Assembly: GCA_046350495.1 (NCBI GenBank)
Contig: JAXMAE010000001.1
Coordinates: 2,232,001-2,296,000 of the forward strand
Length of the DNA: 64,000 nucleotides
Source: JAEUIT01 sp046350495
GTDB lineage: Bacteria > Planctomycetota > Phycisphaerae > Phycisphaerales > SM1A02
Direction of reading: 5' to 3'
The position numbers were made by a program, and so were the translations under genes. Positions 35,791 through 44,428 of the stretch are shown here, one piece after another (within the stretch, counting starts at the first letter, position 1; each line of letters opens with the position of its first letter). The notes beneath the pieces are model-generated. The model was not told the DNA's origin. It searched no databases and worked only from the letters and a program-made list of their open reading frames with translations.

Positions 35791-35812
35791 TCGTTCGCCG
35801 CGTCGCATCCTT

Positions 35813-35818
35813 TACACT
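35813..35818 (+). promoter_or_regulatory. -10-like TACACT, leaderless position
   Basis: TACACT ends 7 bases before the pheS ATG at 35826. No Shine-Dalgarno sequence or clear -35 is seen. Confidence 0.42.
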
Positions 35819-35825
35819 TCGCACC

Positions 35826-36830
35826 ATGCCCGTCGGTCTTGCCGATCTCGATGCCATTGAAGCGACCGCGCTGAAGGAACTTTCGGCGGTCGCCGACGCC
35901 GCGCAGCTCGAGCAGTGGCGCATCGCCTACGTCGGCGCGAACGGTCGCCTCAAGTCGCTGATGGCAGGCCTGAAGGACGTGCCGAAGGAAGAGAAACCTG
36001 CGTTCGGCAAGCGCCTGAACGAACTGAAGTCGGCGCTCGAATCGGCGCTCGAGCGCGCGCGCGACGCGGTCGCGGCGAAGGCCCCGAGCGGCCCGATCGT
36101 CGACCTCACCGAGCCCGGAACGCCGGTCGGACTCGGCCGGCGACACGTGCTCTCGCGCACGATTGACGAGATCGTCGAGGTCTTCGCCCGCATGGGTTTC
36201 TCCGTCGCCGACGGTCCGGAACTCGAGGACGAGCACCACAACTTCAACGCGCTCAACATTCCCGCGGGTCACCCGGCCCGCGACCCGCGCGACAACTTCT
36301 ATCTCCGCGGCTCGTGGGCGGAGCGGCTCCTTCTGCGCACGCAGACGTCGACGGTGCAGATCCGCGCGATGGAGTCGACGAAGCCGCCGCTGAAGGTCGT
36401 TGCGACCGGCCGCGTCTATCGTCCCGACGCGCACGACGCGACGCACTTCTCGATGTTCCATCAGATCGAAGGGCTGTGCATCGATCGCGCGGTATCGATG
36501 GTGGACCTCAAGACGGCGCTCCTCCAGTTCGCCCGCGCGTACTTCGGCTCCGACGCCGAGGTGCGCCTGCGTCCGAGCTTCTTCCCGTTCACCGAGCCGA
36601 GCGCCGAGTTCGACATGAAGATGCGGATTCGCGGCAATCTTCAGTGGGTCGAGCTTGGCGGCTGCGGCATGGTCGATCCAAACGTGCTCAACGCGGTCGG
36701 CATCGACGCCGAGGAGTGGACCGGCTACGCGTTCGGTCTCGGCATCGAGCGCATCGCCATGCGCAAGTACGGCATCGCCGACATCCGCTGGTTGTTCGAG
36801 AACGACGCGCGGTTCCTTCGGCAATTCTGA
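35826..36830 (+). CDS. pheS: Phenylalanyl-tRNA synthetase alpha subunit
   Basis: 334 aa. N-terminal coiled coil, then the class II core: HVLSRTIDEIVEVFARMGF, HPARDPRDNFYL, motif 2 as GRVYRPDAHDATHFSMFHQI and the end FGLGIERIAMRKYGI. The beta subunit gene pheT does not follow; the next gene is an unrelated lipoprotein, so PheT is encoded elsewhere. Confidence 0.97.
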   Translation: MPVGLADLDAIEATALKELSAVADAAQLEQWRIAYVGANGRLKSLMAGLKDVPKEEKPAFGKRLNELKSALESALERARDAVAAKAPSGPIVDLTEPGTPVGLGRRHVLSRTIDEIVEVFARMGFSVADGPELEDEHHNFNALNIPAGHPARDPRDNFYLRGSWAERLLLRTQTSTVQIRAMESTKPPLKVVATGRVYRPDAHDATHFSMFHQIEGLCIDRAVSMVDLKTALLQFARAYFGSDAEVRLRPSFFPFTEPSAEFDMKMRIRGNLQWVELGGCGMVDPNVLNAVGIDAEEWTGYAFGLGIERIAMRKYGIADIRWLFENDARFLRQF

Positions 36831-36891
36831 CATCATGCGCGCTCTCGACGTTTTCGTCGGCATCGAGTCTCGATCAGGCTTGGAGGAATCG

Positions 36892-37329
36892 ATGAAGCAC
36901 CGGCTCTCGCTCGCGTCGCTCGCGCTCGTGCTCGCATGCGGCCCGATGTTCACCGGATGTCAGGGAATGGGAGCGACCAGCGCACGCGAACAGGCGATGG
37001 CGCTCCTTTCCGATAGCGTGAAGGCCGAGGTCAACGGCTACCTGCAGGACGTCGACTCCCTGACGGCGCTGCTCGGCAAGGTCAACGGGCTCCAAAGCGC
37101 GCTGGATACGGCGCCGAAGCTCGCGCCGTACGTGACGAAGCTCCAAAGCGCCTACGGCAGTCTTTCGTCGCTCGACCCCGAGACGCTGAAGAACGTGCGG
37201 GCCGCGTTCAGTCCCGAGCTGAACAAGGCCGCGGATGGCTTCACCACCGAGCTCGAGCGCATTGCGGACAGCGCAGGCATCGGCCACGTGCTGAAGCCGG
37301 TCCTCGACAAGATCAAGCTGTTCAAGTGA
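36892..37329 (+). CDS. Small lipoprotein of unknown function
   Basis: 145 aa. Signal sequence with lipobox FTGC (Cys23). The mature part is helical with heptad-like leucines (LQDVDSLTALLGKVNGLQSA) and is probably a coiled coil. ATG 36892 has a very good GGAGGAA six bases upstream; an in-frame ATG at 36835 would spoil the signal peptide. No function can be assigned. Confidence 0.75.
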   Translation: MKHRLSLASLALVLACGPMFTGCQGMGATSAREQAMALLSDSVKAEVNGYLQDVDSLTALLGKVNGLQSALDTAPKLAPYVTKLQSAYGSLSSLDPETLKNVRAAFSPELNKAADGFTTELERIADSAGIGHVLKPVLDKIKLFK

Positions 37330-37354
37330 CGCGACGCGCGTTCGCCGCAGACGC

Positions 37355-38839
37355 ATGAGCGACTCAGCGCGACCCGACCACGGAGGACCGGACGCACTCG
37401 GCTGGGGCGAGGCGCTGCTCGATGCGGGCACGACCATCGGTGTCGAGCTCGGTCCGGAAGCGGCTACCCGGTTCGACGCGGAACTGCTCGCCTTCCAGAA
37501 GCGGCGCGCGTTCTGGTACTGCGTCGCGATGGCGGCGCTCCTGCTGCCGTTCTACCTGTCCGACATCTGGATGGTGATCCGTCCGGATCCCGCGGTGCCG
37601 CTCCGGTTCAACGACTACCTCGATCCGGTGTGGGACTCGGCGCTCATGCTGTACTACGCGGCGTTCGCCATCGCGTTCCTGCGCATGGGCGGCCCGCGGT
37701 CGCGGGTGATGCGAGCGTTTCGCTGGCTGCTCGTCGGCGCCGGCTGCGGCGCCATCCTGTTCATCGCGTTCCTCAGCCAGCACGGCGCGTTCAGCATGCC
37801 GGGCGAGGAACCCGGATCGACCGAGGCGTTCGTCGTCGGCGGGACGTCGATCTTCGTCGTGTTCGTGCTGCACTTCGTCGCGTCGCTCTTCGTCGCGTTG
37901 TCGCCGCGCGACGCCGTGCTCCCGCTGATTCCGATCTCGCTCGTCTACGTCGCGGTCGTAATGTTCATGACGGACGGTTCAACCACGCTGCGGCTCTCGA
38001 TGATCACCGCGTGGCCGCTCGCCGGCGCGCCTGGCGTCGCGTGGAGCACGTGGCGTCATCGGCGCTTCGTCGATCGCTTCCGCTGGCAAACGTTGGGCGG
38101 TCGGTACCGCGACATCCGCGCCGACCTGCGGGACGCGCGGCGCGTGCACGAGTCGCAGTTTCCGGCGCCCATCGACGAAGGTCCGGTGCGCATGCAGTTC
38201 GCGTACGAACCGATGCGTGACGTCGGCGGCGACTATCTCTTTGCGCAACGGAGAAGCGACGGCGGGGTGCTCGTCGTCGTGTTCGACGTGAGCGGACACG
38301 GCGTGGCGTCGGCGCTCGCGGCCAGTCGATTGCATAGCCAGCTCGATCGCTTGGCGAGCGACCATCCCGACGCCGGCGCGCAGGAGGCGACCATCGTGCT
38401 GAATCAGTTCGCGCATCGGGCCCTCGCATCGCAGGCGATCTTCGCGAGTTCGATCGCGATCGAGATCGCCCCCGACGGCGCGATGCGCTACGTGAACGCG
38501 GGACACCCGGCGGGATACGTGCGTCGTGAGGACGGCTCGCTCGTCGAGTTGCCAGCGACCGCGACGCTGCTGGGCGTGCTCGATCCGGCGACGTTCGACT
38601 GCACCGCGGAATCGTTCGCGCTCGGGCCACGGGACATCGTCGTCGCCTGCACCGACGGCGTGCACGAGGCGCCGGATGCGCAGGGAGAGTTCTTCGGCGA
38701 AGCGAGGTTGCGGCGCGTGGTGGCTGCAGGCGGCGAGGCCAGCGCGATTCCCGACGCCGTGCTGCGCGCGGTGCAGTCCCATCGCGACGACGAGCCCGCC
38801 GACGACGTGTTGGTCGTCTCGATCTGGCGCGCTGGCTAA
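37355..38839 (+). CDS. Membrane-anchored SpoIIE-type PP2C phosphatase
   Basis: 494 aa. The N-terminal 230 residues carry about six hydrophobic segments. The C-terminal half is a PPM/SpoIIE serine phosphatase: MRDVGGDYLFAQRRSDGG, VVFDVSGHGVASALAASRLH, VACTDGVHEAPDAQGEFFG and a final EPADDVLVV with the metal-binding Asp. Such proteins dephosphorylate anti-anti-sigma partners in partner-switching control of sigma factors; no such partner is nearby. The input signal would be sensed by the membrane part. Confidence 0.85.
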   Translation: MSDSARPDHGGPDALGWGEALLDAGTTIGVELGPEAATRFDAELLAFQKRRAFWYCVAMAALLLPFYLSDIWMVIRPDPAVPLRFNDYLDPVWDSALMLYYAAFAIAFLRMGGPRSRVMRAFRWLLVGAGCGAILFIAFLSQHGAFSMPGEEPGSTEAFVVGGTSIFVVFVLHFVASLFVALSPRDAVLPLIPISLVYVAVVMFMTDGSTTLRLSMITAWPLAGAPGVAWSTWRHRRFVDRFRWQTLGGRYRDIRADLRDARRVHESQFPAPIDEGPVRMQFAYEPMRDVGGDYLFAQRRSDGGVLVVVFDVSGHGVASALAASRLHSQLDRLASDHPDAGAQEATIVLNQFAHRALASQAIFASSIAIEIAPDGAMRYVNAGHPAGYVRREDGSLVELPATATLLGVLDPATFDCTAESFALGPRDIVVACTDGVHEAPDAQGEFFGEARLRRVVAAGGEASAIPDAVLRAVQSHRDDEPADDVLVVSIWRAG

Positions 38840-38899
38840 CGCGCGCGTTCATGGGCATGGCCGGGTCATCCCGCGCGACGGGCCGATCGTCGCGATCAG

Positions 38900-38905
38900 T
38901 ACACT
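38900..38905 (+). promoter_or_regulatory. -10-like TACACT, leaderless position
   Basis: TACACT ends 7 bases before a GTG at 38913, the start that yields a lipoprotein signal sequence. No -35 seen. Confidence 0.42.
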
Positions 38906-38912
38906 CCGAAGC

Positions 38913-40331
38913 GTGAACATCGCAACGGATCGGCCGACACCGCCGCGCGCCGCGCGCATCCGGCTTGCTTGCTCGCTCGCCTCGGCGGCGCGTCTTGCCC
39001 GGCTCCGCTCGCTGCTTCCGCTCGCGGTCGTCGCGCTCGCGGGATGCGGCACTCCGCAACTCATGCCCACGCCGAACGTGTATGCGAAGGCGGGCGTGTC
39101 GCCGTTTTCCGACCTTCCGGCGGCGCACCAGACGAACACGATCGAACTTCTCTACATGACCGATCGCACTCCGGTGAACGAGCCCGGGAAGCGTCTCAAC
39201 TACTCCGCGGATCGCAGCGACTCAATGGCGTTCGGCGCCTGCACGGTCGAGATCGGCAAGGGCATCTCGTGGGCGCAGCTTGCGCAGGAGAGCGCGACGG
39301 CGTCGCGGGCCATCGCGCTCCCGGTCGAGGTGACGTCGACCACTGAACTTGGCCGGTTCCCGAGCACCCCGATACCGATGGTTCATGACGCGAGCGGCGC
39401 GCACGTCGAGCCTGAGGCACAGGCTCGCGCCGAGGAGCAGATCCGCGCGTTCCAGGCGGAGCTCTCGCGCCGCCTCGCCGTGTCGCCGCGGAAGCACGTG
39501 CTTATCTTCGTGCACGGGTTCAACAACTCGTTTGACGACGCGGCGCTGCGTCTTGCCGAGCTGTCGCACTTCCTTGGCCGCGAGATCGTGCCCGTGCTCT
39601 ATACGTGGCCCTCGGGAGCGAGCGGCGGCCTGTTGCGCGGCTATCAGCGCGACTCCGAGTCGGCCGAGTTCACCGTGTATCACTTCAAGGAGTTCATGCG
39701 CGCGGTCGCCGACACGCCTGGCGTCGAGCGCATCGACATCCTCGCACACAGCCGCGGGAACGCCGTGGCCACGACGGGCATGCGCGAACTCTTCCTCGAG
39801 AACGGCGGCTTCGCAGCCGTGGATAGCTTCAAGAAGCGATTCAAGATCCATAACGCCGTGCTTGCCGCGGCGGACCTCGACATCGAGGTGCTCGAGCAGC
39901 GCATGGCCGCCGAGAAGGTGGGGCTCGCCGTCGATCGGACGACCGTCTATATCTGCGAGGCAGACAAAGCGCTCGATCTCTCGGAGTGGCTATTCAACAG
40001 CCTCGCCCGATTGGGGCAACTCGGTCAGGATCAATACTCGAAGATGAAGGGGCGCCTAGCGAACATCCAAGGCCTTGCGGTCGTCGACGCGCGCGTGAAG
40101 ACCGACTTCCTCGGGCATGGCTACTTCCAATCGAATCCGGCGGTGAGTTCCGATCTGGTCCTGATCCTCCGATACGACCGCGACCCGGGTGCGGAGCACG
40201 GTCGCCCGCTCAAGCGGATCGTCGACAACTACTGGGAGATCGAGGACACGTACCCCGTGTTCGAGCCGGGCACGGCGCCGGTCACGCCCCCGATCTCGAC
40301 GCCGAGCGCGGCGACGAGCGCGGTCAAGTAG
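38913..40331 (+). CDS. Lipoprotein alpha/beta hydrolase (DUF900-like)
   Basis: 472 aa from a GTG. A long basic N-terminus leads to LLPLAVVALAGC, a lipobox. The hydrolase domain shows HVLIFVHGFNNSFDDAALR (oxyanion region), VLYTWPSGASGG and the nucleophile elbow DILAHSRGN with Ser as nucleophile. This is the DUF900 type of esterase/lipase-like protein, membrane-attached outside the cytoplasm. Substrate unknown. GTG 38913 chosen by the leaderless -10 and the lipoprotein signal. Confidence 0.8.
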   Translation: MNIATDRPTPPRAARIRLACSLASAARLARLRSLLPLAVVALAGCGTPQLMPTPNVYAKAGVSPFSDLPAAHQTNTIELLYMTDRTPVNEPGKRLNYSADRSDSMAFGACTVEIGKGISWAQLAQESATASRAIALPVEVTSTTELGRFPSTPIPMVHDASGAHVEPEAQARAEEQIRAFQAELSRRLAVSPRKHVLIFVHGFNNSFDDAALRLAELSHFLGREIVPVLYTWPSGASGGLLRGYQRDSESAEFTVYHFKEFMRAVADTPGVERIDILAHSRGNAVATTGMRELFLENGGFAAVDSFKKRFKIHNAVLAAADLDIEVLEQRMAAEKVGLAVDRTTVYICEADKALDLSEWLFNSLARLGQLGQDQYSKMKGRLANIQGLAVVDARVKTDFLGHGYFQSNPAVSSDLVLILRYDRDPGAEHGRPLKRIVDNYWEIEDTYPVFEPGTAPVTPPISTPSAATSAVK

Positions 40332-40342
40332 CTCATACGACT

Positions 40343-40433
40343 CGTATTTGCGCCACGCGCTCCACGATCTCACAAGACGGCGAAATGGCCAGCGCGTGTG
40401 CGCCCGGAGGCCGCGACGGCGCGCTCGAATTGG
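40343..40433 (+). repeat. Dispersed 91-bp repeat, copy 1
   Basis: Starts 11 bases after the stop of the hydrolase gene. By my alignment about 84 of 93 positions match copy 2 at 59731-59823, in the same orientation. It contains an 8-bp inverted repeat (CACGCGCT / AGCGCGTG) that is less perfect in copy 2. It has no start codon-led frame of its own. Nature unknown; possibly a small non-autonomous mobile or regulatory element. Confidence 0.85.
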
Positions 40434-40538
40434 TATCAGCGGCTTCGACACAAGCGCCTACACTGCCTGCGTCGCCGCGCCGGGCGCGGGACCGACCATC
40501 GAATCCTCGCGAACACCTCGTTCGCAGAAAGGCTCACC

Positions 40539-41147
40539 ATGCACCTTCGCTCCTCGTCGTCAGCGCTCGTTGCCGCTGCGGTTCTCGCTGGGTCCTTTGT
40601 CCTCTGCGTCTCGGGCTGCATGTCGGACGCGACATGGACCGACTCGAGCGGCTCGTCGGCCTCCGGTCCGTCGTCGAAGGCCGCCCAACTCGGGGCCGAT
40701 TCCCAAGCCGCGTATCAGCAGTTGCTCGCCAACGATTACGGCGCGGCGGGACTCGCGCCGAGCGCGAAGGCGGTGCTCGTCTTTCCAAAGATCGTGAAGG
40801 GCGGGTTCATCGTCGGCGGATTTACCGGCGACGGCGCGATGCTGAAGAATGGCCAGCCGGTCGCGTACTACAACACGAGCGGCGGGTCGTACGGACTTCA
40901 GGCAGGCTTGCAGAAGTACGCCTATGCGCTCTTCTTTATGAGCGATGAAGACCTTCGCTATCTCGACAAGAGCGACGGATGGGAAGTCGGTACCGCGCCA
41001 AACGTGACGATCGTCGACAAGGGACTTGCGGGTTCGCTGTCGACCACGACCATCCGTAAGGGCGTCTATTGCTTCTTCTTCGACGAGCGCGGTCTGATGG
41101 CGGGACTGGGCTTGCAAGGCTCGAAGATCACGCAGATCAATCCGTAA
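40539..41147 (+). CDS. SYLF/YSC84-type lipoprotein
   Basis: 202 aa. Lipobox VSGC (Cys28). Mature domain has AVLVFPKIVKGGFIVGGFTG, YYNTSGGSYGLQAGLQKYAY and GVYCFFFDERGLMAGLGLQG, the SYLF (YSC84) pattern of lipid-binding proteins. Probably located in the envelope. AGAAAGG precedes the ATG. A TACACT at 40459 could be its -10, with a 70-base leader. Confidence 0.85.
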   Translation: MHLRSSSSALVAAAVLAGSFVLCVSGCMSDATWTDSSGSSASGPSSKAAQLGADSQAAYQQLLANDYGAAGLAPSAKAVLVFPKIVKGGFIVGGFTGDGAMLKNGQPVAYYNTSGGSYGLQAGLQKYAYALFFMSDEDLRYLDKSDGWEVGTAPNVTIVDKGLAGSLSTTTIRKGVYCFFFDERGLMAGLGLQGSKITQINP

Positions 41148-41292
41148 GAAGCGCTGTTGCGTGTCTCCACGGCGCCCGGGCTCTCCGCGGCTGCGGCGTC
41201 CGGCGTCACACATGTCCGAGTCCGAGCTGCGAGGCTCGGTCAGCGACTATGTCTACGCGTCTCTGCTGCGTGAGAAAAGTCGGAGATTTCCC

Positions 41293-41320
41293 TTGACACG
41301 GTCCGGGGGGGGGCGATGCT
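41293..41320 (+). promoter_or_regulatory. Putative promoter with a G9 tract in the spacer
   Basis: Perfect TTGACA at 41293-41298 and a -10-like GATGCT at 41315-41320, spacer 16. Nine consecutive G (41305-41313) lie within the spacer. Change in tract length would alter the spacing, as in known phase-variable promoters. It precedes three secreted-protein genes with a leader of about 145 bases. The rest of 41148-41471 holds no gene that I can support. Confidence 0.45.
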
Positions 41321-41471
41321 TCCCTTCGCAATCCGCAGTCTGGACTATCTCTAGGTCCTGCGGCTACGAGAAAAGTCTTCATGCGGCACAGCTGACGTCC
41401 GCGGTTCCTCGCACTGCAACAGTCACCGTTCGCAAGGGACCGCCTGAAAATTCGTACGGAGGGAGCTGGCA

Positions 41472-41873
41472 ATGCGTGAAAGTCCTATCGGATTGTCTTC
41501 TGTGGTGCTCTTGGCAGTGCTCGCGCTGGGCGCTCCAGCGCAGGGGCAATCGCAGGTGAACTTTCGATGCCGGATAGCGCCCACGCCGACGTGTGATCCG
41601 ATCAACGGGTCGCAGGGCGACTGCGACTTCCCGAGTTGCAACGGGCTGGTCTGCAGCAATCTGCAATACACGAGCTGTCAGTATTTTCGCCAATGGTCCT
41701 GCGATCCGGCACCCGACCACACGTGCTCACCGGTGACGGCGCTCGACAGTCATCCGACGCACGATTGCCTGCCGAGGTGCCGCTTGATCATCTTCAGCGG
41801 AAACTGCGCGTGCGTATGTTCGGAGATTGCGGTTCCTGGCGGTTCGTCGTGGACGCAGCCATCGTGTCAGTGA
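41472..41873 (+). CDS. Secreted cysteine-rich protein, family not recognised
   Basis: 133 aa. GGAGGGAGC ribosome-binding site, then a signal peptide ending at PAQGQS (residue 27). The mature protein of about 106 residues has 14 cysteines, all after Phe31-Arg-Cys, in pairs suggesting seven disulfides, ending NCACVC then QPSCQ. It is Pro/Thr-rich with no charged helical regions. I know no family that matches. It is followed by a dockerin-like protein and a TlpA-like lipoprotein, so an exported disulfide-bonded structure is likely. Base composition is lower in GC than neighbouring genes. Confidence 0.65.
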   Translation: MRESPIGLSSVVLLAVLALGAPAQGQSQVNFRCRIAPTPTCDPINGSQGDCDFPSCNGLVCSNLQYTSCQYFRQWSCDPAPDHTCSPVTALDSHPTHDCLPRCRLIIFSGNCACVCSEIAVPGGSSWTQPSCQ

Positions 41874-41927
41874 GCCGGAAGACTCGGCACTGAGAACTGG
41901 AAATCGTCTCTTGGGGTGAGGTGTCTG

Positions 41928-43040
41928 ATGCAGATTCAAACGGGTCTTGTTGTGGGCTTGGCGGTTCTAGGATCTCTGACGCCGGCAGTCGTTGCGCGCG
42001 TAAGCACCACAGAGTTGTATGACGCGCTGGCGGGCAGAAGGGCGAAGACGAACGGGGTACAGCTCTCGGGGTTCGAAGTGTCTGGCGACAGCACCAGCAG
42101 TGCGGGCGCCGCACTGCTCGGGGCACTTCAATCGATTGTGGACGCCCCATCGAGCGATCGGCTGTCCATAGCCAAGCAGGCCGCGATGGCGAACATCGAT
42201 CATCGGGAGGCTTGGAACTTCGTACTGCGACAACGCCGCGGGGTTCGATTGCGAGAAGATCGTGTGCGGGATCTAGAAGTGGATGAGATGGGCAGTTCCC
42301 TCTCGTCGGTGGCACCGCCAGATGCGGCACTGCTGCCGGTCGTTGTGCGGGAGGTACGAGATGCCGAACCGAACTTTCAGCAGCTGTTGCGGAATGGCAT
42401 CTTGCTGCAACTCGGCATCGGTGACGTCGTCGAGCGTTCGGCGGAGGGGTTCGACCCTTCTCTTCGGGATTGGGCTGACTACGTTGGGCGCCTCGGGGCC
42501 GAGCACGTGGCAATGAGCGAGGTGGACGGGCTCGTCGTGCTCCAAAGCCAACATACCAACGGCGCGGTTGGCCGCTTTACGTTTGATCCCGCTCACAGCT
42601 GGCGACTCGTGTCCGCGGAAACATGGGTTGCGGGCAGCTTGGCATACGTGGAGTATTACGCGTATGGTGCACTGGGCGCGGAAGCCGAGTTTCCGGTGGC
42701 GGCGCTGCGTCGTCGGATTGGATCCGGCACCTCCGACGCCGTTAGCCTTGCGATCCTTCAGTGGCAGATGCTTGAACTGAGCGACGAAGTCCCTTCGCTG
42801 CGCGCTCCACCACTCCGATTCGAGGCAGTCTCGGGCATGGGGCCGAACGGAGGGCCGGGATTAGTCTATCCCCCCGGTTGGGAAACGCTGACATCGGCGG
42901 AACGTCTCGCCTCGGCGATGCAGGGGATTCTCAGCGCGTGGGGCACGTCATCTGCGGCGTGGGACTTCGATGCAGACGGAGAGATTGGACCCGGCGATCT
43001 GGCGTGGATCTCCGCAGTGATCGTCGGAATGGACGATTGA
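41928..43040 (+). CDS. Secreted protein with dockerin-like Ca-binding tail
   Basis: 370 aa. Signal peptide MQIQTGLVVGLAVLGSLTPA. The middle has no motif I can name. The end, WDFDADGEIGPGDLAWISAV, is a single dockerin/EF-hand-like repeat as found in planctomycete exported proteins. ATG 41928 has TGAGG at the right distance; an in-frame GTG at 41916 would spoil the signal. The stop overlaps the next start (TGATG), so the two are coupled. Confidence 0.7.
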   Translation: MQIQTGLVVGLAVLGSLTPAVVARVSTTELYDALAGRRAKTNGVQLSGFEVSGDSTSSAGAALLGALQSIVDAPSSDRLSIAKQAAMANIDHREAWNFVLRQRRGVRLREDRVRDLEVDEMGSSLSSVAPPDAALLPVVVREVRDAEPNFQQLLRNGILLQLGIGDVVERSAEGFDPSLRDWADYVGRLGAEHVAMSEVDGLVVLQSQHTNGAVGRFTFDPAHSWRLVSAETWVAGSLAYVEYYAYGALGAEAEFPVAALRRRIGSGTSDAVSLAILQWQMLELSDEVPSLRAPPLRFEAVSGMGPNGGPGLVYPPGWETLTSAERLASAMQGILSAWGTSSAAWDFDADGEIGPGDLAWISAVIVGMDD

Positions 43041-44419
43041 TGCGAGGCTCGATGGGAAGGAACTTCCGCGCATTCCCTTGGGGGTTAGTGCTCGCGTGCG
43101 GAATGATGGCGTGCACGCGCATCGGAGTCGATGAACCGCCGCAGCGAGCGATTCCGGAAAGCGAGCCGGTACACGACATCCCTGTGGGGGAATCGCTGGC
43201 GGTCCAGACGCGAGTCGACGAGATCGCGCACGAGTGGCAGCTTGCGCTAGGCGAGGACTCTCCCGGCAGCCAAGGCGATAGACCGGGAAGAGTTGACCGC
43301 ACGCGCGTCGAGCGACTTTCGGACCGCGCTTGCGATCTTCTATCCCGGATCGACCTCCAGCGGATGACTGCCGCCCAACTGTCGCAGTTGTTCCCGCTTC
43401 TGGCGTGGTGCGACGCGAAAGCGATGGAACTGTACGCCATCTTGGACGACAGGCAGAGTGTCGGCGATGTTGGCGGTTTCATGGCCGCGCTCGACAGGAT
43501 GTCGCTCATGACGTGGATCTCGCGCCGTCACGTGATCGAGCCCTCGGTGGCCTGCGTCGACGTGCTCGCAGCGTGGCGCCATGCTGGCGCAGTCGCTGCA
43601 TTCCGAGGCGACGCGACGGTCCCGAGCATGACGGCGCTTTTCGACTGGTCCCGAATGCTGATCGACTGCGATCGCGCGGAGATGTTGGTCAGCATCCGTT
43701 CAATCGCCGAGTCGTTCAGCGGTACGGAATCGCGCGATGCCCTGTGCCGACTCGCCGAGCTGGTCATGCTTGCGAAGGACCTTACTTCAGCGCACTGCGA
43801 TACGTATGAGCAGATTCGACGACTCGCGCAGGTACGACTCGAGCGCGGACTCGGTGGGCTTGAGTCCTCCCAATGGTGTGGGAGGCGGTGGCCGCTCGAC
43901 CTCGTGCGCGGAAAGTCGCTGCGCCGAGAATTAGTGGGGAGGCCCGCGCCTGATTGCCCAATGCGGATCCGAGGGCTTGATGGGAGCTCAGGCGTCGTTA
44001 CGCTGCGTGACTTTGCGGGCAAGGTGGTGGTGGTCAGTTTCGTCGCGGACAAATGTAGCGCATGCCCCGCAGGAATGAGATCGCTGCGTGCGAGCCTCGC
44101 GACCGTAAGAAAGCCAGACGTCACGATGTTGAGCGTCGTTCCGCGTGATGCGGAATGGGACGCGGGCGGAGATGGTCACGTGGCGCGAGTGGATGATCTG
44201 GCGCAGAGGTACGGAATCGACTGGCCTATTGCCATTGTTATGGATGCCCAACTCTTTGCGGATTTTGGCGTCTGTGGGGTTCCAATGGTTGTGGTGATTG
44301 ACCGCAAAGGTGCGGTGGTAGGGGAACCTATTTCACCGTTCGATGGAGCCACGCTCCTGGCAATGATCAACGAAGCGGATGCCGGAGAATCACGAGAGTC
44401 CGTAGCACCGCGTCAATAG
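43040..44419 (+). CDS. TlpA-like thioredoxin-fold lipoprotein
   Basis: 459 aa. Signal with a lipobox near residue 20-25 (VLAC or MMAC). Residues 40-300 are helical and unrecognised. The C-terminal about 150 residues are a TlpA/AhpC-type thioredoxin fold: VGRPAPDCPMRIRGLDG, FAGKVVVVSFVADKCSACPAG with redox Cys339 and Cys342, then FGVCGVPMVVVIDRKGAVVG carrying the cis-Pro. It probably reduces or forms disulfides outside the cytoplasm. Its neighbour two genes upstream is a 14-cysteine protein, a plausible client. Convergent with argJ, 9 bp apart. Confidence 0.8.
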   Translation: MRGSMGRNFRAFPWGLVLACGMMACTRIGVDEPPQRAIPESEPVHDIPVGESLAVQTRVDEIAHEWQLALGEDSPGSQGDRPGRVDRTRVERLSDRACDLLSRIDLQRMTAAQLSQLFPLLAWCDAKAMELYAILDDRQSVGDVGGFMAALDRMSLMTWISRRHVIEPSVACVDVLAAWRHAGAVAAFRGDATVPSMTALFDWSRMLIDCDRAEMLVSIRSIAESFSGTESRDALCRLAELVMLAKDLTSAHCDTYEQIRRLAQVRLERGLGGLESSQWCGRRWPLDLVRGKSLRRELVGRPAPDCPMRIRGLDGSSGVVTLRDFAGKVVVVSFVADKCSACPAGMRSLRASLATVRKPDVTMLSVVPRDAEWDAGGDGHVARVDDLAQRYGIDWPIAIVMDAQLFADFGVCGVPMVVVIDRKGAVVGEPISPFDGATLLAMINEADAGESRESVAPRQ

Positions 44420-44428
44420 GCAGCAGTG

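Noticed and set aside
40343..40433. Integron attC site or cassette array
   Set aside because: The dispersed repeat lacks a GTTRRRY/RYYYAAC core pair and the two copies flank unrelated chromosomal genes with no integrase in view.
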